Part shown: piece by piece, positions 47,055-54,832 of the stretch
Layout: each line of letters begins with the position of its first letter
Position numbering within the stretch: position 1 is the stretch's first letter
The notes under the pieces: model-generated
What the model saw: only the letters and a program-made list of their open reading frames with translations
Databases searched by the model: none
Told to the model about the DNA's origin: nothing
Assembly: GCA_030432695.1 (NCBI GenBank)
Contig: JAUILN010000012.1
Coordinates: 288,471 to 352,470 of the forward strand
Direction of reading: 5' to 3'
DNA: 64,000 bases
Source of the DNA: a bacterium
GTDB lineage: Bacteria > Planctomycetota > UBA1135 > UBA2386
Translations under genes and position numbers: made by a program

Positions 47055-47663
47055 TCAGCGCGAGAAGGCCTTGTTGACGTCCTCGGCGAAGCGCTTCTGT
47101 TTTCCGGTCTCCGAATCGACCATCTCCAGAGTCAGTGTGTAGCGAGCCTGGGAATCCCGGCCGGCCCGAGAAGTGGCGCGAGTCAAGGTCGCGAATACCA
47201 GCGCGTTCGCAGGATTCGTCTCCCGCTCGAGGACCGCGAGGAACTTGTTCCGGTTGGACGGGATGAACAGCTGCTCGGTCGTCAGCCCGGTCTCGCGCAG
47301 ACCCGCGAGGATGTATCGCTCGCTCATCACGTCGAAGCCGTCGTAGTCGGTGATCGCCGTAGCGATGCTCTCCTTCACCGCTTCTCGCATCTCTGCCAGC
47401 GGCTCGGCGGTCTTGTTCTCCACACCGGCGAAGGCCACCATCTTGCCCGTCGGCGTCTCTCCCTCGAGAACTGCCTCGGTGTACCAGTCGAGCATCTCGC
47501 CGACCGCGCCGGCGATCAGACGATCGAATGTCGCGATGCCGGCACCAGACTGATCGACGAGGTCATCTTCGCCCTCGTCCATGATCCGGCCAGAGGGCGA
47601 GTTGCAGGCAGCCGCGAGCAGCGCGAGGAGGATCGGGAGAATTGCTTTCTTGGCGTTGTTCAT
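47055..47663 (-). CDS. LpoB-like lipoprotein (penicillin-binding-protein activator family)
   Basis: 202 aa from MNNAKKAILPILLALLAAAC, a clear lipobox L-A-A-A-C. The body follows the LpoB pattern: G-K-M-V-A-F-A-G-V-E-N-K-T near the start, a helix ending D-G-F-D-V-M-S-E-R-Y, then G-L-T-T-E-Q-L-F. The final strands are A-R-Y-T-L-T-L-E-M-V-D-S-E-T-G-K-Q. In proteobacteria LpoB reaches from the outer membrane to stimulate PBP1b; in a planctomycete the partner is not known. It lies between the COG3014-like and CsgG/TolB-N-like lipoproteins. Confidence 0.75.
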   Translation of the reverse strand: MNNAKKAILPILLALLAAACNSPSGRIMDEGEDDLVDQSGAGIATFDRLIAGAVGEMLDWYTEAVLEGETPTGKMVAFAGVENKTAEPLAEMREAVKESIATAITDYDGFDVMSERYILAGLRETGLTTEQLFIPSNRNKFLAVLERETNPANALVFATLTRATSRAGRDSQARYTLTLEMVDSETGKQKRFAEDVNKAFSR

Positions 47664-47791
47664 GTGATCGATTCAGTTGGTGAGAGGGTTGCGCCTGCCG
47701 GCGCCTCAGTCGGATCGCGCCGGGCGAGGAGGTAGTCGTCGCCAGCCGGAGAGGGCTCTCCCGCCGTCGACCTACCGGGAGAAGAAGCGGA

Positions 47792-49381
47792 CTACCTGCC
47801 GAAGGCGCGGCGAAGACCGTCCAGCAGCCAGCCATCGTCCAGAGGGAACTCCGTCGATCGCTGCCGGTTCGGGTTGCGCATCTCGACGGCGGTCACTCGC
47901 AGCGACCACGTGTCGAATCCCCGATTCAATGCGACCCGCAACAGCACGTTCGGCGCGTTCGCCTGGGAGAACACGATGCTGTCGCGATTGACGTTCTGCG
48001 GCCCCTGCGCGTCGAAGCTGTCCGCAAGGATCTGTGCCAGCACCATATCTCGATTGTCCAGGCGCACGACCTCGATCTCTCCACGACCCAGCCGGCTGAG
48101 GATGTCCGAGATCCGCGCTTCGTATGTTCGGGCGATCACGCCGGAATCGCTACGAGACTGCTGCAGCTGCAGCGCATGCTGCGCTTCGAGAGCCTGCCCG
48201 ATGGTGGGACACTGGCGCGTCCCGATCTGTATCGGGCGGCCCAACTCCATGTCGAGGACCGCGGATCGGCTGACGGGTTTCCCTTCCGCCGCGAGGCTCT
48301 CTTCGAGACGCCGCACCCGCTCTGCGATGTCGATCATCAGCTTGCGGCCATCGGAACCATGGTCGACGCCGGCCACCTCGAACGGCATCACCAGGACGCG
48401 CTGCCCGAGGAAGAGGCGATCGCGGTCGCTCTCGTCGGGACCGTCCTGGTCGATCAAGTCGCCGAGGCCTTTGGCCACGAGCAGCTCCAGCTCCCTGTCC
48501 ACCTTCGGGACGAACTGAGGCTTGGCATGCTCGCCGATCTGCCAACTTCCGGCCACGAGACCTTCCGCCACATCCTCGTAGCCCGACTCACCCTCGTTCC
48601 AGCGCGTGTCGACTCCGGCGAGCCGGGATCCCGACCGGCCGAACAACCTCGTGGAAAGCTCCAGCCTGATCGACTTGCGGGCCGGCAAGCCGCGCCCGTT
48701 GCGTTGCTCGACAGTGCCGAACACGACCGCTCCCGCGGCGAAGTAGTCGGCGATGCGACCCGCGAGCACCTGCACCGCGTTGCTCGGATCCTGGTCGTTC
48801 GGCAGCTGAGACAGGCCCGCGTTCACGATGCCGATCCGCTCTCTCAGGTCCGAGTCGGAAACCGCTTCCATGTCCCGCGCCTGCAGCTCCGAGACGATCC
48901 GGTTGGCGATGTCGTCACCGATCTCGCAGCCGTTGTAACGATTGCGGGCAGTCGTCTTGCCGAACGGTGGGAACACCAGCACCGGGCCACGGATCTGATC
49001 GCGGTTCGCGACGAGCTGGTCCACGACCGAGTCGGCTGCAGCCTTCCAATCGAGCGCGCGACCAGCGCCACTCCCTCCGGCACCTGCGCCAGCGGCGCCA
49101 TGGCTATCCGGATCCGCGACGAAACGCTCTCCGCCAGACTCGCCGGGAGCACCCGCGCCGCCCGGCGCCCCGCGCTCGTCACGGCTTCCCCCGGAATCAC
49201 GATCCGAGTCGGGATCAGCGTAATCGGATCGACGACCGCCCGAGCCCTGCTCCAATCGTTCGTTCGCATCTATCCCCGGCTGACGGGAGTCGACATGGGT
49301 CGCCCGCTCCGGACCTGCACAAGCAGAGATCAGGCAAAACAGGCCGCAGGATGCAAGGGCGAAGGTCTGGCGAATCGTCAT
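47792..49381 (-). CDS. Lipoprotein with CsgG/TolB-N-like alpha/beta domains
   Basis: 529 aa from MTIRQTFALASCGLFCLISAC, lipobox L-I-S-A-C. Residues ~25-110 are a low-complexity Gly/Asp/Ser/Arg linker. Two alpha/beta units follow: first G-P-V-L-V-F-P-P-F-G-K-T with a C-E-I-G-D-D-I-A-N-R-I-V-S-E-L helix, later Q-R-V-L-V-M-P-F-E-V-A-G-V-D. They resemble the N-terminal domain shared by CsgG, TolB and LpoB. It is the first gene of the minus-strand lipoprotein group and is divergent from the inactive subtilase, with 213 bp between the starts. Confidence 0.7.
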   Translation of the reverse strand: MTIRQTFALASCGLFCLISACAGPERATHVDSRQPGIDANERLEQGSGGRRSDYADPDSDRDSGGSRDERGAPGGAGAPGESGGERFVADPDSHGAAGAGAGGSGAGRALDWKAAADSVVDQLVANRDQIRGPVLVFPPFGKTTARNRYNGCEIGDDIANRIVSELQARDMEAVSDSDLRERIGIVNAGLSQLPNDQDPSNAVQVLAGRIADYFAAGAVVFGTVEQRNGRGLPARKSIRLELSTRLFGRSGSRLAGVDTRWNEGESGYEDVAEGLVAGSWQIGEHAKPQFVPKVDRELELLVAKGLGDLIDQDGPDESDRDRLFLGQRVLVMPFEVAGVDHGSDGRKLMIDIAERVRRLEESLAAEGKPVSRSAVLDMELGRPIQIGTRQCPTIGQALEAQHALQLQQSRSDSGVIARTYEARISDILSRLGRGEIEVVRLDNRDMVLAQILADSFDAQGPQNVNRDSIVFSQANAPNVLLRVALNRGFDTWSLRVTAVEMRNPNRQRSTEFPLDDGWLLDGLRRAFGR

Positions 49382-49594
49382 GGGATTGCTCTCCGGGGTG
49401 AGATTCCCGGGGCTGAAGGCCTCACGCGCAAGCCAAAAACTGCGAACGTTGCGAGGCCTCTGGGATCTTGGGAAGGGGCGCGGCGAACGCGATCCCGACG
49501 CGGGTGTTGCAGAGCGGCGAGCGACAGGGGGAGTGACCGGACGAGCGAACGCCACCGAGAATCGAACGGGCTCGCACGCTACTTTCCGGAACGC

Positions 49595-51568
49595 GTGAAC
49601 GGATCCAGAACAGCGATAGAAATCCGGACCAGAGGCCCCCGCGCCGAGGGTCGACCCGAATTCCCCCGTGCATCCAGCCGCCCGCTCCGACTCATCCTCC
49701 CACTTCTCGGCTTCTGGGGGGGCGCCTGCAGCCACGGCGGGGAAGACCTGCCGCCGGTGATTCCGCGCGGCGACGCGGTGATCAGCGGCCGAATCCAGTT
49801 CGACGGCGGTTCGACCAACCCGACCGACGAGTCCCGACATGACGACGGCAAGTCTGCGCAAGCGCGGGACACCGGATCCCTCTCGACCTGGCAGTGGAAC
49901 CTGCAGGCGATCGCGCTGCTCGGGGGATGGCAGGTCACCGAGGGCTCGATCGACACCGTCGTCGCGATCCTCGACACGGGGATCGACCCTCAGCACCCGG
50001 CTTTCGCCGGACGACTCGTCGACGGCTACGACTTCGTTTCCGATCCAGGCAGCTCGGGAGACGGCGACGGGCGGGATCCCGACCCGACCGATCCGGTCAC
50101 CGCCGCCACCGGCCGTCAGCGCACGGGCACCGCGACCGCCGGCATCATCGGAGCGGCCGACGACGGCCAGGGACTCGCCGGGGTCGCACCGCGTTGCCGC
50201 CTGATGCCGCTGCGCATCGTCGGAGTCGACGAACGCACGGCTCGGGCCGACCTCTGGGACGCGTTGGTCTACGCCGGCGACCTGGACGAGGCCGACCTGT
50301 CGACCGCTCCCTGGTACGCAGACGCCTTCCCGGCCGGCCTCCCCGTGGATCGTCCGCGGCCCGGGCAGGCGGCCCACATCGTCCAGATCTCCCACAACGC
50401 CGCCTACGACCGAACCGCCGACGCGACGTCGATCGCCATCCTCGAGGGGCTCCACGCCGCCTTGCGCACCGCTGGCGTGGTGGTCGTCAGCGCGGCGGGC
50501 GACGACGGCCTCGAACTCGAGTCCACGGAGTCGCGGATCCTCCCCGCCGCGTCGGAGCACACGATCACCGTCGCACCCGTCCGCCGCGCGACGCTGCTCG
50601 CCGACGACCACACCAACCGCGGCCCGCGGATCGATCTCTGTGCGCCCGGCGGCTCACGCGATCCGGCCGACGCCCTCGAGGACCCCTGGCTCGCACCCGA
50701 GTCGGGCGGCGTGCCGACCACCGTGCAGATGCCGCGTTCCAGCGGCTGGACCACCGGTTCGGCGATCGCCGCGGCGCACGTGACCGGGACCCTGGCGCTG
50801 ATGCGCAGCGTCGGCGCGGCTCTCGGGCCGATCGACCTTGTGCGCATGCTCCGCGACACCGCGATCGACCGGGGCGCGCCGGAACTGCACGGCGCCGGCC
50901 TCCTCCACGCGCAGCGTGCCGTCCTGGCTGCCGCCGGGCTACCGGCACCCGCCGAGGCCCTGCAACTCCACGGCGTCGCGATCACGCTGCCCGCCGACCG
51001 CGACGGCGCGTCGATCCTGCTCGCCAACCCGGGCGGCAGCCTCGCCGACCTGCAGCCCTACGTCGCCGACATCACGTATCAGGGCGCTGCAGGCTGGATC
51101 CGCTCGGCGGCCTGGGTCGACCTCGGCGACGCCGGCGAGACGCCGCTCACGATCACCGTCGATCGCTCGAACCTTCCTGACGGATTCCACCGCGCGGTCG
51201 TCCGGCTCGGCACGCTGCAGGGAACGACGCTGGAAGTGCCGGTGCGCTGCGTCCAGCAACGCGCGCCACGGGCTCGTCCATTCGCCGGAGTCCGGGTGGA
51301 ACTCCGCGACGCGGTCGACGGCACCCTGCGCGCGCAACTGCAGCTCGGCGAAGGGGTCACCGACTTCCGCTTCGAGGAGGTCCCGCCCGGGCGCTACACG
51401 GTGCTCGCCGGCTCGGACCTCGACGGCGACCAGGCGATCGACGACGACGGCGAGTTCTTCGGCACGGTGCGGCTCGGCGACGACACCCAGGTGCTGTCGA
51501 TCGAGACCGGAAGCCGGGTGGAAGGCCTCTCGATCGAACTGATCCGTCGAGCGCGCCCCACGGGGTGA
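49595..51568 (+). CDS. Subtilase-fold lipoprotein lacking catalytic His and Ser
   Basis: 657 aa if the GTG at 49595 is used; the start is uncertain, since longer frames would overlap the divergent lipoprotein gene. A signal core L-I-L-P-L-L-G-F-W-G-G-A-C gives a lipobox. The S8 fold is clear. The Asp motif is intact (A-I-L-D-T-G-I-D, ~127). The His motif reads R-T-G-T-A-T-A-G-I-I-G (~177) in place of H-G-T-H-V-A-G. The oxyanion Asn is replaced in A-A-G-D-D-G. The Ser motif is T-G-S-A-I-A-A-A-H-V-T-G (~390) instead of G-T-S-M-A-A-P-H-V. Three of four active-site residues are lost while the fold is kept. A C-terminal sandwich domain (G-R-Y-T-V-L-A-G-S-D-L-D-G-D) follows. It is likely a binding or scaffold protein. 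Confidence 0.82.
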   Translation: MNGSRTAIEIRTRGPRAEGRPEFPRASSRPLRLILPLLGFWGGACSHGGEDLPPVIPRGDAVISGRIQFDGGSTNPTDESRHDDGKSAQARDTGSLSTWQWNLQAIALLGGWQVTEGSIDTVVAILDTGIDPQHPAFAGRLVDGYDFVSDPGSSGDGDGRDPDPTDPVTAATGRQRTGTATAGIIGAADDGQGLAGVAPRCRLMPLRIVGVDERTARADLWDALVYAGDLDEADLSTAPWYADAFPAGLPVDRPRPGQAAHIVQISHNAAYDRTADATSIAILEGLHAALRTAGVVVVSAAGDDGLELESTESRILPAASEHTITVAPVRRATLLADDHTNRGPRIDLCAPGGSRDPADALEDPWLAPESGGVPTTVQMPRSSGWTTGSAIAAAHVTGTLALMRSVGAALGPIDLVRMLRDTAIDRGAPELHGAGLLHAQRAVLAAAGLPAPAEALQLHGVAITLPADRDGASILLANPGGSLADLQPYVADITYQGAAGWIRSAAWVDLGDAGETPLTITVDRSNLPDGFHRAVVRLGTLQGTTLEVPVRCVQQRAPRARPFAGVRVELRDAVDGTLRAQLQLGEGVTDFRFEEVPPGRYTVLAGSDLDGDQAIDDDGEFFGTVRLGDDTQVLSIETGSRVEGLSIELIRRARPTG

Positions 51569-51577
51569 CCCGGAGCC

Positions 51578-52138
51578 TCACCCGTAGCGCCGCACCCTCG
51601 CATCGGTGACCAACATCCGCACCGAGCGGTCGTGCGCCTCGCGCGGCACCTTGGCCAGGAACTGCTGCTCGAAGGCGAAGCCGCAGGCCACGCCGCGCAC
51701 TGCCCCGTCATCGAGGAAGCGATCGTAGAAGCCGCCACCCTGGCCGAGCCGACCGCCCGCCGCGTCGTAGGCGAGGCCGGGCAGCACGATCAAGTCGATG
51801 CGATCCACCGGGAACGACTCCGCGCCGACCGGCTCCAGCAGGTTCCGGTAGCCCGGCAGGCAATCGCTCCAGCTGTGGATCTCGACGACGTCGAGGCGCT
51901 TGCGCTCGGCATCGACGCGCGGTGCGAACACGCGGCGACCCTCGCCCCAGGCCAGATCGATCAGCGGGGTGGTGTCGATCTCCTGCTGCATCGCGAGGTA
52001 GACAAACACCGTCTGGGCGTTCTGCCACTCTGGCTGCTCGTGGAGCAGGCGGCAGGCCCTGGCTGACAACTCCCTTCTGTCGGCCGCTGCCACTGAGCGC
52101 AGGACCGATCTCATCCGACGGCGCAACTTGTGCTTCAT
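51578..52138 (-). CDS. 5-formyltetrahydrofolate cyclo-ligase
   Basis: 186 aa, about the family's usual length. It has the conserved ATP/folate site G-R-L-G-Q-G-G-G-F-Y-D-R-F-L near residue 128. The strand D-L-I-V-L-P-G-L-A-Y-D precedes it, and an F-V-Y-L-A-M-Q-Q-E-I-D-T motif lies near 45. The enzyme converts 5-formyl-THF to 5,10-methenyl-THF with ATP in one-carbon metabolism. It ends 9 bp from the convergent subtilase-like gene and starts divergently from the multiheme cytochrome. Confidence 0.95.
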   Translation of the reverse strand: MKHKLRRRMRSVLRSVAAADRRELSARACRLLHEQPEWQNAQTVFVYLAMQQEIDTTPLIDLAWGEGRRVFAPRVDAERKRLDVVEIHSWSDCLPGYRNLLEPVGAESFPVDRIDLIVLPGLAYDAAGGRLGQGGGFYDRFLDDGAVRGVACGFAFEQQFLAKVPREAHDRSVRMLVTDARVRRYG

Positions 52139-52409
52139 CGGTCTCCTTCATGGACCGACCAGGAACTGCTCCGCGGCGACGGGGGCTTGGTCGCGGGGAA
52201 GCCGACAGTCCCTGAGAGGGGTCTGATTGCCGGGAAACACTACCGGAACCCCCGGGGGATTCCCAGCTCCCCGGAGAGTCGCCTCGGTGCTCGGACGCGG
52301 CGGCCGCATGGACTTCCGCGCAGACCGCGCCTCGCGACGGGCGCCCCCCACGGCGTCGGTTAGGATGGAAGCCGTCCGCCGTCCGGATCCGTGCCAGCCG
52401 CCTCACCGC

Positions 52410-54389
52410 ATGGAATTCCTCCTCGTCCTCACCGCCCTCGCAGCCGGACTCCTGGTCGTGCTGCGCCTCCGCTCCGGCGTCAGCCCCGGCAACCTGGAGA
52501 TCTTGCTCGCCGGCGCCTGCTCGATGCTCTGGCTGGCCGGCTTCACGGCGATGCGTCCGCGTCCCGACCCACTCGCCGGCAAGATCCCCGCGGCGCTCGC
52601 TCCGGCCGAAGACCTGCAGGAGCGATTCGTCGGTTCGGCGAGCTGTCGCAGCTGCCATCCCGGCGAACACGCCAGCTGGCGTGGTTCCTACCACAGCTCG
52701 ATGACCCAACCGGCCACGCCCGCCACGGTGCTCGGCGACTTCACGGTGGGCGAACTGAGCGACCGCGGCCGGATCACCCGCTTCTGGCAGAAGGACGACA
52801 CCTTCTGGGTCGAGACCGCCGACCCGCTCTGGGACTTCCTCTCGCGCAATCCGAAGGCGCGCAGCCGGATCCCCGACCAACCGCCACGCCTGACCGCCCA
52901 GGTGGTGATGCTCACCGGCTCGCACCACCTGCAGACCTATTGGATCCGCCGCCCGGCCGGCGAGGACACCTGGTGGCGCCCCGACGACGGCGCATACCAA
53001 CAGCTCCCGTGGGTCTGGCTGGTCGAGGAGGGCCGCTGGATCCCGACCCAGGACTCGTTCGTGACGCCGGCAACCCACAAGGTCCTCCCCGGGCTGCAGT
53101 GGAACACCTCGTGCAACCAGTGCCACTCGGTCGGCACCCGGCCGCACCTCGCGAACGACCGCTTCGACACCCGCACCGCCGACCTGGGCATCGCCTGCGA
53201 AGCCTGCCACGGCCCGGGCGCCGCGCACGTCGCCGCCAACCGCTCGCCCCTGCGCCGGTATCTGCAACACCTCGACGGCGAGGCGGCCGACCCGACGATC
53301 GTCAATCCGGCACGCCTTCCGAAGGACCGCAGCACGATGGTCTGCGGCCAATGTCATTCGTTCCACAAGGAGCTCGACATGACGCGGTGGAGAGAAGAAG
53401 GCGTGCTCTACCGGGCCGGGGACGACATCGCGGAGACCAAGGGAGTCTTCACCTACACCACCGAGCCCACCCACCCGCGCCTGCTCGAACACCTGAAGGT
53501 CGAGCACGACGCGCTGGCCGGACGCTTCTGGAAGGACGGCACGATCCGGGTCGCGGGCCGCGAATACACCGGGCTACTGGAGTCCGCCTGCCACACCGAA
53601 GGCGAGATGACCTGCCTGTCGTGTCATGCGATGCACGACTACGTGTCGGCGAGCGATCAGCTGAACGACCGCGACGACGACGCGAGCTGTGTGCGTTGCC
53701 ATCCCGCGATCGCCGCGCAGGGTACGGCGCACCATCACCACCCGGCGGACAGCTCCGGCGCGTCCTGCGTGAACTGCCACATGCCCCACACCACCTGGGG
53801 CCTGTTCACCGCGATGCACAGCCACCGGATCGACAGCCCGAGCGCGACGGTCTCGGCGAGCACGGGACGGCCGAACGCCTGCAATCAGTGCCATGTCGAC
53901 CAGACGCTCGGGTGGGCCGCGGATCGGCTGGCCGACTGGTACGACCATCCCGTCCCCGATCTCGACGCCGACCAGCGGACCCTGTCCGCCACCGTCCTGT
54001 GGCTGGTCCGGGGTGATGCGGCGCAACGGGTCCTCGCCGCATGGACGCTCGGCTGGCCGACGGCCCACGAGGCCTCGGGAACCGGCTGGCAAGCTCCGCT
54101 GCTGGCCCGCGCGCTGGTGGATCCCTACGCCGTGATCCGGAAGACTGCTGCCGCATCGCTGCGGACTCTGCCCGGCTTCGACGACTTCGAATTCGACTTC
54201 GTGCCGTTCCCACAGCAGCAACTCGGCAAGCTCCGTGAAGCCGAAGAGCGCTGGCGCGTCGGTCGCGACGCGTGGCTCGACCGGCGCGACACGCGCGTCT
54301 TGCTCGACGAAGACGGCGAGCAGCTCGCCGACCTGCTCGACGAACTCGGCCGCCAGCGCGACGACACCCCGGTGAGGATCATCGAATGA
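52410..54389 (+). CDS. Membrane-anchored multiheme (octaheme-type) cytochrome c
   Basis: 659 aa from MEFLLVLTALAAG. Two N-terminal hydrophobic helices (~2-20 and ~33-52) anchor it. Eight C-x-x-C-H sites follow: CRSCH, CNQCH, CEACH, CGQCH, CLSCH, CVRCH, CVNCH, CNQCH. Additional isolated His residues (S-H-H-L, H-H-H-H) may be distal ligands. A helical tail with HEAT-like repeats ends the protein. The arrangement resembles cytochrome c554/NrfA-family relatives and doubled-CXXCH domain proteins. The electron partner is not identified. Its stop overlaps the next start by ATGA, so it is coupled to the membrane protein and the secreted protein that follow. Confidence 0.9.
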   Translation: MEFLLVLTALAAGLLVVLRLRSGVSPGNLEILLAGACSMLWLAGFTAMRPRPDPLAGKIPAALAPAEDLQERFVGSASCRSCHPGEHASWRGSYHSSMTQPATPATVLGDFTVGELSDRGRITRFWQKDDTFWVETADPLWDFLSRNPKARSRIPDQPPRLTAQVVMLTGSHHLQTYWIRRPAGEDTWWRPDDGAYQQLPWVWLVEEGRWIPTQDSFVTPATHKVLPGLQWNTSCNQCHSVGTRPHLANDRFDTRTADLGIACEACHGPGAAHVAANRSPLRRYLQHLDGEAADPTIVNPARLPKDRSTMVCGQCHSFHKELDMTRWREEGVLYRAGDDIAETKGVFTYTTEPTHPRLLEHLKVEHDALAGRFWKDGTIRVAGREYTGLLESACHTEGEMTCLSCHAMHDYVSASDQLNDRDDDASCVRCHPAIAAQGTAHHHHPADSSGASCVNCHMPHTTWGLFTAMHSHRIDSPSATVSASTGRPNACNQCHVDQTLGWAADRLADWYDHPVPDLDADQRTLSATVLWLVRGDAAQRVLAAWTLGWPTAHEASGTGWQAPLLARALVDPYAVIRKTAAASLRTLPGFDDFEFDFVPFPQQQLGKLREAEERWRVGRDAWLDRRDTRVLLDEDGEQLADLLDELGRQRDDTPVRIIE

Positions 54390-54832
54390 GCGACCCGTCC
54401 ACGACCGACAAGCCCGCCGTGGATCTCGTAGCCCGCCACCTGCGCATCGGGTGGTGGGGGTTGTTGGTCTTCCTGTCGCTCGGTCTGGTCCTCGAGGCTC
54501 TGCACGGCCTCAAGGTCGGCGCCTACCTCGACGCGGATCAGGAGACCCGCCGACTGATGTGGCGACTGGCCCACGCACACGGCACCCTGCTGTCGCTGGT
54601 CCACCTGGCGCTGGCTGCGACCGTGGCCCAGCGCCCCGGCGTCGGCGGCGCACTCGCGTCGCGCTGCCTCACCGCGTCGCTCGTGCTGATGCCGGCCGGC
54701 TTCCTGCTCGGCGGTGCATGGACCCACGGCGGCGACCCAGGCCTCGGCATCTCGCTGGTGCCTCCGGGCGGCCTGTTGCTGCTGGTGGCGGTCGGCGGTG
54801 TCGCCCGCGGAGTCACTGGTAGAGGCAACTGA
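54386..54832 (+). CDS. Four-helix membrane protein coupled to the cytochrome
   Basis: 148 aa. There are hydrophobic segments at ~23-42, 64-85, 92-115 and 120-142. A His pair in L-A-H-A-H-G-T-L-L-S-L-V-H could be heme ligands or part of a quinone site. It overlaps the cytochrome upstream by 4 bp and the next gene by 3 bp (TGATG is not separated), so the three are translated together. It may pass electrons between the quinone pool and the cytochrome. That role is inferred from context only. Confidence 0.78.
   Translation: MSDPSTTDKPAVDLVARHLRIGWWGLLVFLSLGLVLEALHGLKVGAYLDADQETRRLMWRLAHAHGTLLSLVHLALAATVAQRPGVGGALASRCLTASLVLMPAGFLLGGAWTHGGDPGLGISLVPPGGLLLLVAVGGVARGVTGRGN

Noticed and set aside
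52139..52409. Possible 6S RNA upstream of the 5-formyl-THF cyclo-ligase
   Set aside because: The linkage is known from enterobacteria, and a CAGTCCCTGAG-like word occurs at 52205. It is on the wrong strand for that arrangement, and I could not draw the central bubble and closing stem. A covariance-model search would decide.
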